A stretch of 64,000 nt of DNA from Thalassovita sp. (GTDB lineage: Bacteria; Pseudomonadota; Alphaproteobacteria; Rhodobacterales; Rhodobacteraceae): positions 1-64,000 of the forward strand of contig JARGPB010000010.1 of the NCBI GenBank assembly GCA_029212905.1, read 5' to 3'. Position 1 is the first letter of the stretch; each line of letters opens with the position of its first letter. The notes beneath the pieces are model-generated. The model saw only the letters and a program-made list of their open reading frames with translations, did no database searches and was not told the DNA's origin. Positions 52,211 to 61,144 of the stretch are shown here, piece after piece. The translations under genes and the position numbers were made by a program.

Positions 52211-52899
52211 TAGTCCTGTGCTGCGTTGACGCGCGCGATCAGTTCGAGCACCGAAGGGCCCAGCGCCTGCACGATCATCCCCACCCCGGTGGCGTTGGGG
52301 TGGATGCCGTCATCCTGAAACAGATGCTGCAGATCCGCCGGAGTGCCCTGCCCCAGACCGGCAAAGAAATTCGGCACAAAGAGCGTGTCGAACTCGGCCG
52401 CCAGCGCGGGATACATCTGGGCAAAGGCGGCGTTATATTCGGGGCCATAGTTGACCGGCGCGGGCATGGCCACCAACAGCACAGGCAGGCCCTTGTCCGC
52501 TGCGATCTGCAAAATCCCGCGTAAATTCGCCCGTGACACGGCCGGATCAATCCCCCGCAGCATGTCATTGCCCCCAAGGGTCAGGATGATCCCCCCCACA
52601 TCATGCGTCAGCGACCAGTCGAACCGGGCCAGCCCGCCTGTCGTGGTATCGCCCGACACGCCCGCGCCGATAACGCGGGTCTCTTGTCCGTGATCGGCCA
52701 GCCAGTCGCGCAGCTGCGGCACCAGGCCTTGGTGGTCCATCAGGCCGTACCCTGCGGTCAGGCTGTCGCCGAAGGCCATAATCGCCTTTGGTTGCGCCAT
52801 TGTGGCGGTCGGCAGCAAGAGAAGCAGGGCCAATACCTTGCCCCCAGCCGATAGCCGCCCATATGAGAACAAAGATTTAACGAAAAAGAGTATGCGCAT
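52210..52899 (-). CDS. tesA: Arylesterase / GDSL-type hydrolase (TesA-like)
   Basis: This 229-aa SGNH hydrolase has a signal peptide (LSAGGKVLALLLLLPTATMA), block I AFGDSLTAGYGL, block III GGNDMLRG and block V DGIHPNATG. It is periplasmic. It resembles the TesA thioesterase/protease I family and is paired divergently with a LolD-like ABC ATPase, as often seen for tesA with ybbA-ybbP. The ATG (52897-52899) overlaps the ATG of that gene on the other strand by 2 nt. Confidence 0.9.
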   Translation of the reverse strand: MRILFFVKSLFSYGRLSAGGKVLALLLLLPTATMAQPKAIMAFGDSLTAGYGLMDHQGLVPQLRDWLADHGQETRVIGAGVSGDTTTGGLARFDWSLTHDVGGIILTLGGNDMLRGIDPAVSRANLRGILQIAADKGLPVLLVAMPAPVNYGPEYNAAFAQMYPALAAEFDTLFVPNFFAGLGQGTPADLQHLFQDDGIHPNATGVGMIVQALGPSVLELIARVNAAQD

Positions 52900-53584
52900 G
52901 TCTGAACCGGTCTTGTCTCTGTCGAATGTGGGTTTGTCCCTGAACGGGAATGCGGGGCTGGTCGAGATCCTTCACGGCATCACACTGGATGTCCAGAGGG
53001 GCGAGTCTTTGGGGCTGATCGGGCCATCGGGGTCTGGGAAGTCCTCGTTGTTGATGCTGTTGGGCGGGCTGGAGCAGGCCACCGCCGGTACTGTCTCGGC
53101 GTTGGGCCGCGATCTGACCGCCATGTCCGAGGACCAGCTGGCCCGCTTTCGTCGTGAACATATGGGGGTGGTGTTCCAATCTTTCCACCTGATCCCGACA
53201 ATGACCGCGCTGGAAAACGTCGCAACTCCGCTAGAGCTGTCCGGTCAGGCCGATGCGTTCGACCGCGCAATGGAGGAATTGCAGGCCGTGGGGCTGGAAT
53301 CGCGCGCCGATCACTATCCCAGCCAGATGTCGGGGGGCGAACAGCAGCGTGTGGCGCTGGCGCGGGCCTCGGCGCCGCGCCCGGACATTCTGCTGGCGGA
53401 TGAACCGACCGGCAACCTGGACGGGGCCAACGGCGCCGCGATCATTGATTTGCTGTTCGGGTTGCGCGACCGCCACGGCGCCACGCTGGTGTTGGTGACA
53501 CATGCCAACGAGCTGGCGCAGCGATGCAGCCGGGTGATCCGCCTGCGCGACGGCCAGATCGACACCCAAGAGGCCGCAGCATGA
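52898..53584 (+). CDS. ABC transporter ATP-binding protein (LolD/YbbA type)
   Basis: This 228-aa ATPase has Walker A GPSGSGKSS, signature MSGGEQQRVALARA, Walker B DILLADEPTG and the MacB/LolD-type length. It pairs with the following FtsX-type permease (ATGA overlap). With tesA divergent, this matches the ybbA-ybbP-tesA arrangement of enterobacteria. It may export or remodel a cell-envelope lipid or protein; no substrate is proven. Confidence 0.92.
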   Translation: MSEPVLSLSNVGLSLNGNAGLVEILHGITLDVQRGESLGLIGPSGSGKSSLLMLLGGLEQATAGTVSALGRDLTAMSEDQLARFRREHMGVVFQSFHLIPTMTALENVATPLELSGQADAFDRAMEELQAVGLESRADHYPSQMSGGEQQRVALARASAPRPDILLADEPTGNLDGANGAAIIDLLFGLRDRHGATLVLVTHANELAQRCSRVIRLRDGQIDTQEAAA

Positions 53585-56097
53585 GCCTGCGCATTGCCGC
53601 CCGTTTCGCCCGCCGGGAATTGCGCGGGGGGCTGCGGGGATTTCGGATCTTTCTGGCCTGCCTGACGCTGGGCGTGGCCGCGATTGCCGGGGTTGGCAGC
53701 ATCCGCGCCGGAATCGAGGCAGGGCTGGCCCGCGAAGGTGCGGCACTGCTGGGCGGCGATGCGGAAATGGAATTCACCTATCGGTTTGCCAGCGCCGAGG
53801 AACGCGCCTGGATGGATGACCGCGCCGACCGCGTGTCTGAAATCGTCGATTTCCGCTCGATGGCCGTGGTGGGCGAAGAACGCGGGCTGACCCAGGTCAA
53901 GGCGGTGGACGGGACCTATCCTTTGGTGGGTGCGGTGCAGTTGGAACCGGCCATACCCCTGGCAAAGGCGCTGGCGGGCGACGGCACGCTGCCGGGCGCC
54001 GTGATGGAGCGCGTTCTGGTTGACCGGATGGGCCTGTCTGCGGGCGATGTTTTCCGGCTGGGCACGCAAGAATTCCGCCTGATGGCCGTGCTGCTGCGCG
54101 AACCGGACAGCGCGGGGGCCGGGTTTGGCCTGGGGCCGCGCACGATCGTGACGCTGCCCTCGCTGGCGCAGTCCGGGCTGCTGGCGCCCGGCGCCTTGTT
54201 CGAAACGAAATACCGGCTGGATCTGCCTGCGGACACCGACCTGGAGAGCATGAAAAACGCCGCGATCGAAGCCTTTGAAACCAAGGGCGTCCGCTGGCGG
54301 GATTCGCGCAATGGCGCGCCCGGCATCGCCACCTTTGTCGAGCGTCTGGGCGCGTTTCTGGTGCTGGTCGGCCTGTCCGGTCTGGCGGTGGGCGGCGTTG
54401 GGGTCTCGGCCGCGGTGCGGGCCTATCTGGCGGGCAAAACCAGCGTGATCGCAACGCTGCGCAGCCTGGGCGCAGAACGGCGCGTGATCTTTCAGACCTA
54501 TTTCCTGCAAATCGGCGTTCTGGCCCTGCTGGGCATCACGATGGGCGTGATCCTGGGCGGAGGCGTGCCGGTGCTGCTGGCCCCTGTGCTGACGGCTCAG
54601 CTGCCGGTGCCTGCGGAATTTGGCTTTTATCCCAAACCGTTGATCGAGGCGGCGGTCTACGGCGTCCTGACCGCCCTGATCTTTACGTTATGGCCGCTGG
54701 CCCGCACCGGAGAGGTCCGCGCCGCGACCCTGTTCCGCGATGCGATGGCCGGGGCCAAGGCGCTACCGCCGCTGCCCTATGTGCTGATCACCGGGGGTTT
54801 GGTGGCTGCATTGGTGGGCGTGGCGGTGCTGTTTTCCGGCACGGTGACGCTGACGCTGTGGACGGCCGGCGGTATTCTGGCGGCACTGATCTGCCTGAGC
54901 CTTGCGGCGCTGGGAATGCGGGCGCTGGCACGGCGCGGCAGGCTGGCCACGCGGGGACGGCCCGCGCTGCGTTGGGCCGTGGCCGCCATCGGTGGCGCGC
55001 GCGACGAGGCCACGCCGGTGGTGCTGTCATTGGGGCTGGGGCTGACGGTTCTGGCCGCCGTGGGACAGATTGACGGCAACCTGCGACAGGCGATTTCGGG
55101 CAATCTGCCGGACGTGGCGCCCAGCTATTTCTTTGTCGATATCCAGCGCGACCAGATGCCCGGCGTCCTGGACCGGATCGAAAGCGACCCCGCCGCCAGC
55201 CGCGTGGAATACGCGCCGATGCTGCGCGGTGTCATCACCCGGATCAACGACCGCCCCGCAACCGAGGTGGCAGGCGATCACTGGGTCGTGCGGGGCGATC
55301 GCGGGATCACCTATGCGGCCGAACAACCCGCCAACACCAAACTGGTCGCAGGCGAATGGTGGCCCGAGGGCTATACCGGCCCGCCTCAGATCAGCTTTGC
55401 CCGCGAAGAGGCCGAGGAAATCGGGCTAAAGCTAAATGACACGATCACGCTGAACATTCTGGGGCGCGACATCACCGGGACGATCACATCGTTCCGCGAG
55501 GTGGATTTTTCGACCGCCGGGATGGGATTCGTGATGGCGGTGGACGAAAACACCCTGCGCGGCGCGCCGCACAGCTATATCGCGACGGTCTATGCCGAGC
55601 CCGAAGCCGAAGCCGCAATCCTGCGGGATCTGGCGAATAAATACCCCAATATCACGGCCATTCGGGTACGCGACGCCATCGACCGGGTGTCTGATGTCCT
55701 GGCGGGGATTGCCTCGGCCACATCCTGGGGCGCGGCGGCGACATTGCTGACCGGGTTCCTGGTGCTGATCGGCGCGGCAGCGGCGGGCGAACAGGCCCGC
55801 AGCTATGAGGCCGCCATCCTGAAAACCCTGGGCGCCACACGCGCGCGCATTCTGGGCAGCTTTGCGCTGCGAGCGGGATTGCTGGGCGCGGGCGCGGGGC
55901 TGGTGGCGCTGGCTGCCGGGATCGCGGGCGGCTGGGCCGTGTCGCATTTCGTGATGGAGACAGAGTTCACCGTGATCTGGCCCTCGGCGTTGGGGATCAT
56001 CGCGGGCGGGGTCATTGCCACTTTGTTGGCCGGTTTGGGGTTCGCTCGGCGGTCTCTTGCCGGGCGACCGGCGCAAATCCTGCGCGCGCGCGAATAG
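53581..56097 (+). CDS. FtsX-type ABC transporter permease (YbbP-like)
   Basis: This 838-aa protein has an N-terminal helix (IFLACLTLGVAAIAGVG), a large periplasmic domain, a first FtsX block (FLVLVGLSGLAVGGVGVSAAV and neighbouring helices), a second large domain and a C-terminal FtsX block (WGAAATLLTGFLVLIGAAAA; AGLLGAGAGLVALAAGIAGG). This ten-helix, two-block type is typical of YbbP-like permeases. Start overlaps the ATPase stop (ATGA). Confidence 0.92.
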   Translation: MSLRIAARFARRELRGGLRGFRIFLACLTLGVAAIAGVGSIRAGIEAGLAREGAALLGGDAEMEFTYRFASAEERAWMDDRADRVSEIVDFRSMAVVGEERGLTQVKAVDGTYPLVGAVQLEPAIPLAKALAGDGTLPGAVMERVLVDRMGLSAGDVFRLGTQEFRLMAVLLREPDSAGAGFGLGPRTIVTLPSLAQSGLLAPGALFETKYRLDLPADTDLESMKNAAIEAFETKGVRWRDSRNGAPGIATFVERLGAFLVLVGLSGLAVGGVGVSAAVRAYLAGKTSVIATLRSLGAERRVIFQTYFLQIGVLALLGITMGVILGGGVPVLLAPVLTAQLPVPAEFGFYPKPLIEAAVYGVLTALIFTLWPLARTGEVRAATLFRDAMAGAKALPPLPYVLITGGLVAALVGVAVLFSGTVTLTLWTAGGILAALICLSLAALGMRALARRGRLATRGRPALRWAVAAIGGARDEATPVVLSLGLGLTVLAAVGQIDGNLRQAISGNLPDVAPSYFFVDIQRDQMPGVLDRIESDPAASRVEYAPMLRGVITRINDRPATEVAGDHWVVRGDRGITYAAEQPANTKLVAGEWWPEGYTGPPQISFAREEAEEIGLKLNDTITLNILGRDITGTITSFREVDFSTAGMGFVMAVDENTLRGAPHSYIATVYAEPEAEAAILRDLANKYPNITAIRVRDAIDRVSDVLAGIASATSWGAAATLLTGFLVLIGAAAAGEQARSYEAAILKTLGATRARILGSFALRAGLLGAGAGLVALAAGIAGGWAVSHFVMETEFTVIWPSALGIIAGGVIATLLAGLGFARRSLAGRPAQILRARE

Positions 56098-56168
56098 CCG
56101 CGTTGCATCCGCTGGCTGCGGGTGCAACCCCTTAGGTTCCAGTTCAGAATCAAGCCAGTCGAGTACCC

Positions 56169-57035
56169 ATGTCCGAAACGCTTCCTATGCCTGTCACCGC
56201 CCTGTCCGCCGCGCAACAGACCAGCCTGGTCAACCTGGTCCGCCGTGCTGCGAAAACAGAGATCCTGCCCCGATTCCGCAATCTGGCCGCGCATCAAATC
56301 GACACGAAATCCGGCCCGCATGATCTGGTCACCGAGGCCGACACCGCCGCCGAAGCAATGATCGCACGCGGTATTCTGCGACAGTTCCCGAATGCGGTGG
56401 TCATTGGCGAGGAAGCCGCAGCCAAAGACCCCAGCCTGCGCCAAAAGGCAGCCCAGGCCGAGCTGGCCTTTATCATCGACCCGGTGGACGGGACATGGAA
56501 TTTCGCCCGCGGGGTGCCTTTGTTCGGGGTGATCCTGGCGGCAACGCGCTTTGGTCGGCCGGTGTTCGGGCTGCTCTATGATCCGATCGTGGACGACTGG
56601 GTGATCGCGGACGATCAAAGCCCCACGCGGATCGCAGGCGCCGGCCGCGCCGAACGCCCGACCCATGTGTCACAGGGCGGCGCGCTGGACACGCTATCCG
56701 GCCTGATGCATTTCTACCTGATGCCCAAGGACGCCCAAGCCCGAATGGCACCCGTCCTGCCTGAATTCCTGCGGACCAGCTCGATGCGCTGCTCGTGTCA
56801 CGAATATCGCACGATGGCCCAGGGCAACGCAGATTTCTGCCTGTCGGGCGTGCTGAACCCCTGGGACCACGCGGCGGGCGTGCTGCTGTGCCAACAGGCA
56901 GGCGGCGTGGCGCAAATGCTGGACGGCCAACCCTATGACATCAGCATCGAAGAGGGCTATCTGCTCTGCGCCCCGGATCAGGCAACCTGGGACCGGCTGC
57001 GCGACGTGCTCAGCGTCCTGACGCCACCCGCGTAA
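56169..57035 (+). CDS. Inositol-monophosphatase-family phosphatase
   Basis: This 288-aa Mg-dependent phosphatase has the motifs GEEAA, DPVDGTWNF and WDHAAGVLLCQQAGG, the metal-binding set of the IMPase/CysQ/HisN family. In organisms with a split histidinol-phosphatase, members of this family serve as HisN, so that is one possible role. The next gene begins directly after its TAA. Confidence 0.93.
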   Translation: MSETLPMPVTALSAAQQTSLVNLVRRAAKTEILPRFRNLAAHQIDTKSGPHDLVTEADTAAEAMIARGILRQFPNAVVIGEEAAAKDPSLRQKAAQAELAFIIDPVDGTWNFARGVPLFGVILAATRFGRPVFGLLYDPIVDDWVIADDQSPTRIAGAGRAERPTHVSQGGALDTLSGLMHFYLMPKDAQARMAPVLPEFLRTSSMRCSCHEYRTMAQGNADFCLSGVLNPWDHAAGVLLCQQAGGVAQMLDGQPYDISIEEGYLLCAPDQATWDRLRDVLSVLTPPA

Positions 57036-57743
57036 ATGGACCGGCTGGTGCGGATACTGGCGGCGCCTGTGCTGCTGGCTCAGGCGCTTCGCCTGCGACG
57101 CACCGCGCTGATCCTGCCCGAACCCAAAGGCGCGCGCACAGGCCGGATCGGCGCAGGCCCGCCCTTGCGCCTGCTCATCCTGGGCGATTCCTCGGGTGCA
57201 GGCGTCGGGGTCGATCACCAGGACGACGCGCTTCTGGGCCACCTGACCCGCGCCCTGGCGACAGATTATTGCCTCGAATGGCAGCTGCTTGCCCACACCG
57301 GGGCCACCTCCCCCCATGCCTTGAAAATGCTGGACCAAGCAGGCCCGATTGATGTGGCGGTGATCGCGCTGGGGGTCAATGACGTCACCCGCCTGACCTC
57401 TGCCTCCAAATGGCTCGCCGTGCAAAACACCCTATTCCAACGCCTGCGCGACCAGCACGGCGCGCGGCTGATCTGCGTCACCCCGATCCCGCCCATGGGG
57501 GAATTTCCCCTGCTGCCAAACCCACTGCGCTGGGTCCTGGGCCGCCATGCCGCGCGGCTACAGACCGCCCGCCACGCGCTCTTCGCGCAATACCCCGAAT
57601 ACTGCCCGCTCAGCTTTGATCTGACGATGGATCCGACCCTGATGGCCCAGGACGGCTTCCACCCCGGCGCACAAGCCTATCGCATCTGGGGCGAAACCAC
57701 GGCCCAGGCCATCCGCGCCGCCCGCCCATTCATCTTGCCCTAA
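57036..57743 (+). CDS. SGNH/GDSL hydrolase family protein
   Basis: This 235-aa esterase-type protein has block I LLILGDSSGAGVGV, block III ALGVNDVTRL and block V DGFHPGAQAY. The N-terminal hydrophobic stretch is short and no clear signal peptide is seen. The ATG directly follows the phosphatase TAA, so it is translationally coupled to it. Confidence 0.9.
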   Translation: MDRLVRILAAPVLLAQALRLRRTALILPEPKGARTGRIGAGPPLRLLILGDSSGAGVGVDHQDDALLGHLTRALATDYCLEWQLLAHTGATSPHALKMLDQAGPIDVAVIALGVNDVTRLTSASKWLAVQNTLFQRLRDQHGARLICVTPIPPMGEFPLLPNPLRWVLGRHAARLQTARHALFAQYPEYCPLSFDLTMDPTLMAQDGFHPGAQAYRIWGETTAQAIRAARPFILP

Positions 57744-57757
57744 ATACTCCGGGGAGC

Positions 57758-57777
57758 GCGAGGGGCTGGCCCCTCGC
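57758..57777. repeat. Inverted repeat after the SGNH gene
   Basis: GCGAGGGGC / GCCCCTCGC is a perfect 9-bp inverted repeat with a 2-nt loop. Hairpins of this kind follow many roseobacter genes (recollection). Confidence 0.5.
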
Positions 57778-57790
57778 CCCTCTCAAACAG

Positions 57791-57818
57791 CAAAGGCCCC
57801 GCAAATGCAGGGCCTTTG
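57791..57818. terminator. Bidirectional terminator between SGNH and gcvP
   Basis: CAAAGGCCC / GGGCCTTTG (9-bp stem plus inner GC pairs) is followed by TTTT. It lies 3 bp from the gcvP stop and serves both convergent genes. Confidence 0.85.
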
Positions 57819-57820
57819 TT

Positions 57821-60658
57821 TTAGTCCGCGTAATCCTCCATCGGAGGACAGATGCACACAAGGTTCCGATCCCCAAAGGCATTGTCCACCCGGTTCACCG
57901 GCGGCCAGTATTTATCCACCCGAAAGGCGCCGGGCGGGAAACATCCCTGCTCGCGGCTATAGGGGCGCTCCCATGCGCCGACCAGATCCTCGACCGTATG
58001 CGGCGCGCGTTTCAGCGGGTTGTTTTCTGCATCCATGTCCCCGCTGACCACGGCGTCGATCTCGGCCCGGATCGCCAGCATGGCGTCGCAGAACCGGTCC
58101 AGCTCGGCCTTGGTTTCGGATTCCGTGGGTTCGACCATCAACGTCCCGGCCACGGGCCAGCTCATGGTTGGGGCGTGGAAACCGCAGTCCATCAAGCGTT
58201 TGGCGATGTCATCCACGGTGATCCCGGCGCTGTCGGCAAAGGGTCGCGTGTCCAGAATGCACTCGTGCGCGACCCGGCCCGAGGGGCCTTTGAACAGCAC
58301 GTCATAGGCGCCCTCCAGCCGCTTAGCGATATAGTTGGCGCTGAGGATCGCAAGGCGCGTGGCCTGCGTCAGCCCGTCGCCGCCCATCATCAGGCAATAG
58401 GCCCAGGAAATCGCCAGAATCGAGGCCGATCCGTAAGGCGCGCTGGACACCGGCCCTGCGGCGCCACCGGTTTCGGGATGACCCGGCAGATGCGGCACCA
58501 GATGGGATTTCACCCCGATCGGCCCCATGCCGGGACCACCGCCGCCATGCGGAATGGCAAAGGTCTTGTGCAGGTTCAGGTGGCTGACATCGCCGCCCAG
58601 ATCGCCGGGGCGGGACAGCCCGACCATCGCGTTCAGGTTGGCCCCGTCGATATAGACCTGCCCGCCATGTTCATGAGTGATAGCGCAGACCTCTTTGACC
58701 GTTTCCTCGAACACGCCGTGCGTGCTGGGATAGGTGATCATGCAGCCCGCCAGATTGTCCGCGTGTTTCTGCGCCTTGGCCAGGAAATCGTTCAGGTCGA
58801 TATCGCCGTTATCCATGGATTTCACCGGCACGACGGTCCAGCCCACCATCTGAGCACTGGCGGGGTTGGTGCCATGCGCGCTCATCGGGATCAGACAGAC
58901 ATTGCGGTGGCCCTGCCCTTGCGCCTGGTGATAGGCGGCAATCGTCAACAGCCCGGCATATTCCCCCTGCGCGCCCGAATTGGGCTGCATCGAGAAATCG
59001 TCATACCCGGTGATGTCGCACAGCATCCGGCTGAGATCCGTGATCATTTCACCGTATCCTGCGGCCTGATCGGCCGGCACGAACGGGTGAATATCGGCAA
59101 ATTCCGGCCAGCTGATCGGCATCATTTCAGCGGCTGCGTTCAGCTTCATCGTGCAGCTGCCCAGCGGGATCATCGCCCGGTCCAGCGCCAGATCCCGATC
59201 CGCCAGACGACGCATATAGCGCATCATCTCGGTCTCGGCCCGGTTCATGTGGAAAATCGGATGGGTCAGGATATCCGTCTCGCGCAGCGCATGGTCCGGC
59301 AGGCGCCATTCGCCCGGCTGGTCATCCTTGCGGGTGATGCCAAAGGCGCGCCAGACGGCCTCGATCGTGGCGGGGATCACGGCCTCGTCCAGGGTGATGC
59401 CCACCTTGGTGGTGCCAACGGGACGCAGGTTCACCCCCTCATCCACCGCCGATTTCAGCACGGCCTGTTGCAGCGGCCCGACCTCGACCATGATGGTATC
59501 AAAAAACGTCTCGGGCTCCACCTGGAACCCGGCTTCTTCCAGCCCTTTGACCAGCCGCACGGCCTTGCGGTGGATACGTTGCGCAATGGCGCGCAACCCG
59601 TCGGGCCCATGAAACACCGCATACATCGAGGCCATAACCGCCAACAGCGCCTGCGCCGTACAGACATTCGAGGTCGCCTTCTCGCGGCGGATATGCTGCT
59701 CGCGCGTTTGCAGCGACAAACGATAAGCCCGGTTTCCCCGCGCATCAATCGACACGCCGACCAGACGCCCCGGCATCGCCCGTTTGAACGTATCGCGACA
59801 CGCCATATAGGCCGCATGAGGCCCGCCATAGCCCAAAGGCACACCAAACCGCTGCGTCGATCCAACAGCGATATCCGCCCCCATCGCCCCAGGTTCTTTC
59901 AGCAAAACCAATGCCATAGGGTCCGCGATCACGATCCCCACCGCCTTGGCCGCATGAAGCGCATCCATTTCAGCGGTGAAATCCCGCACATGGCCATACG
60001 TGCCGGGATACTGGAACACCGCGCCAAACACGGCATCCGCTTGCAGAACATCAGGCGCGCCCACGATCACCTCGATCCCCAAGGGCGCCGCCCGTGTCTG
60101 GATCACCGCGATATTCTGCGGATGACAGTTCTCGTCAACGAAAAACGCCTTGGCTTTGGATTTGGCCACCCGCTGCGCCATGGTCATCGCCTCGGCGGCC
60201 GCCGTCGCCTCGTCCAGCAGGCTGGCGTTGGCAATCTCCAGCCCGGTCAGATCGGACACCATCGTCTGATAATTCAGCAAAGCCTCCAGACGCCCCTGCG
60301 AAATCTCAGGCTGATAGGGCGTATAGGCCGTGTACCAGGCCGGGTTTTCCAGAATATTCCGCTGGATCGCAGGCGGCGTCACCGTCCCATGATAGCCCAT
60401 GCCGATCAGGCTGCTCAGCACCTTGTTCTTGTCCGCAACCGCGCGCATCCGACGCAGCATCTGGCGTTCGCTCAACGCGGCCCCCACCGTCAGCGGCGCC
60501 TCGGCGCGGATCGCCTGAGGCACGGTATCCGTGATCAGATCATCCAGGGTTCCCGCCCCGACAACGTCCAGCATCTCGGCCATTTCAGCCGGAGAAGGGC
60601 CGATATGGCGGCGATTGGCAAAATCATAGGGCAGGTAATCGGTGGGCTTGAACGCCAT
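57821..60658 (-). CDS. gcvP: Glycine dehydrogenase (aminomethyl-transferring), P protein
   Basis: This 945-aa P protein is full length, with both halves of the fused GcvP1/GcvP2 type. The PLP-binding region HLNLHKTFAIPHGGGGPG carries the Schiff-base Lys. It decarboxylates glycine and passes the aminomethyl group to the lipoyl arm of GcvH. Last gene of gcvT-gcvH-gcvP. Confidence 0.98.
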   Translation of the reverse strand: MAFKPTDYLPYDFANRRHIGPSPAEMAEMLDVVGAGTLDDLITDTVPQAIRAEAPLTVGAALSERQMLRRMRAVADKNKVLSSLIGMGYHGTVTPPAIQRNILENPAWYTAYTPYQPEISQGRLEALLNYQTMVSDLTGLEIANASLLDEATAAAEAMTMAQRVAKSKAKAFFVDENCHPQNIAVIQTRAAPLGIEVIVGAPDVLQADAVFGAVFQYPGTYGHVRDFTAEMDALHAAKAVGIVIADPMALVLLKEPGAMGADIAVGSTQRFGVPLGYGGPHAAYMACRDTFKRAMPGRLVGVSIDARGNRAYRLSLQTREQHIRREKATSNVCTAQALLAVMASMYAVFHGPDGLRAIAQRIHRKAVRLVKGLEEAGFQVEPETFFDTIMVEVGPLQQAVLKSAVDEGVNLRPVGTTKVGITLDEAVIPATIEAVWRAFGITRKDDQPGEWRLPDHALRETDILTHPIFHMNRAETEMMRYMRRLADRDLALDRAMIPLGSCTMKLNAAAEMMPISWPEFADIHPFVPADQAAGYGEMITDLSRMLCDITGYDDFSMQPNSGAQGEYAGLLTIAAYHQAQGQGHRNVCLIPMSAHGTNPASAQMVGWTVVPVKSMDNGDIDLNDFLAKAQKHADNLAGCMITYPSTHGVFEETVKEVCAITHEHGGQVYIDGANLNAMVGLSRPGDLGGDVSHLNLHKTFAIPHGGGGPGMGPIGVKSHLVPHLPGHPETGGAAGPVSSAPYGSASILAISWAYCLMMGGDGLTQATRLAILSANYIAKRLEGAYDVLFKGPSGRVAHECILDTRPFADSAGITVDDIAKRLMDCGFHAPTMSWPVAGTLMVEPTESETKAELDRFCDAMLAIRAEIDAVVSGDMDAENNPLKRAPHTVEDLVGAWERPYSREQGCFPPGAFRVDKYWPPVNRVDNAFGDRNLVCICPPMEDYAD

Positions 60659-60715
60659 GGTCCAGTGTCCTCGCGCTTGCGTTTCATCTTGCTGAAAATA
60701 CTCTCGCCAAAGGCT

Positions 60716-60748
60716 GCCGCCGGGCCCCCTCGATGGGGGGTCGGCGGC
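60716..60748 (-). repeat. Strong hairpin between gcvH and gcvP
   Basis: GCCGCCG/CGGCGGC outer and CCCCC/GGGGG inner stems. There is no T-run downstream on the minus strand, so it may be an attenuator or a stabilising stem rather than a full terminator, lowering gcvP relative to gcvTH. Confidence 0.55.
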
Positions 60749-60760
60749 ATCTCTTCGGGA

Positions 60761-61123
60761 TCAGCCAATCAAGTCGTTATAGGCATCTTCGGTCATAAAG
60801 GCGTCCAGCGCCGACATGTCGTCGATCTTCATCTTAAAGAACCACGCCTCGCCCATCGGATCCTGGTTCACCTTGCCCGGCTCATCCACCAGGGCCTCGT
60901 TTACCTCGACGATCTCGCCGTCCAGCGGGGCCGAGATATCCGAGGCCGCCTTGACGCTTTCGATGACGGCCACTTCGTCACCCGCGGCGACGATGGTGCC
61001 AATTTCGGGCAATTCCACGAACACCACATCACCCAGCTGGGTCGAGGCATGTTCCGTAATCCCGACAATCACCAGATCGCCATCCACGCGCAGCCATTCA
61101 TGTTCTTCGGTATATTTGATCAT
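60761..61123 (-). CDS. gcvH: Glycine cleavage system H protein
   Basis: This 120-aa lipoyl protein starts MIKYTEEHEWLRVDGD and has the lipoylation Lys in AVIESVKAASDISAP. It shuttles the aminomethyl group between P and T proteins. It follows gcvT by 21 bp. Confidence 0.98.
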   Translation of the reverse strand: MIKYTEEHEWLRVDGDLVIVGITEHASTQLGDVVFVELPEIGTIVAAGDEVAVIESVKAASDISAPLDGEIVEVNEALVDEPGKVNQDPMGEAWFFKMKIDDMSALDAFMTEDAYNDLIG

Positions 61124-61144
61124 TGGGGTCTCCCTGAGTGATTC

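Noticed and set aside
53314..54510. A 398-codon minus-strand frame opposite the ABC transporter genes
   Set aside because: Antisense shadow across two overlapping real genes.
57998..61141. A 1047-codon open frame on the plus strand opposite gcvP and gcvH
   Set aside because: It is the antisense of two certain genes; GC-rich codon bias leaves the opposite frame open. The translation is low-complexity (His, Arg, Gln, Gly) with no domain.
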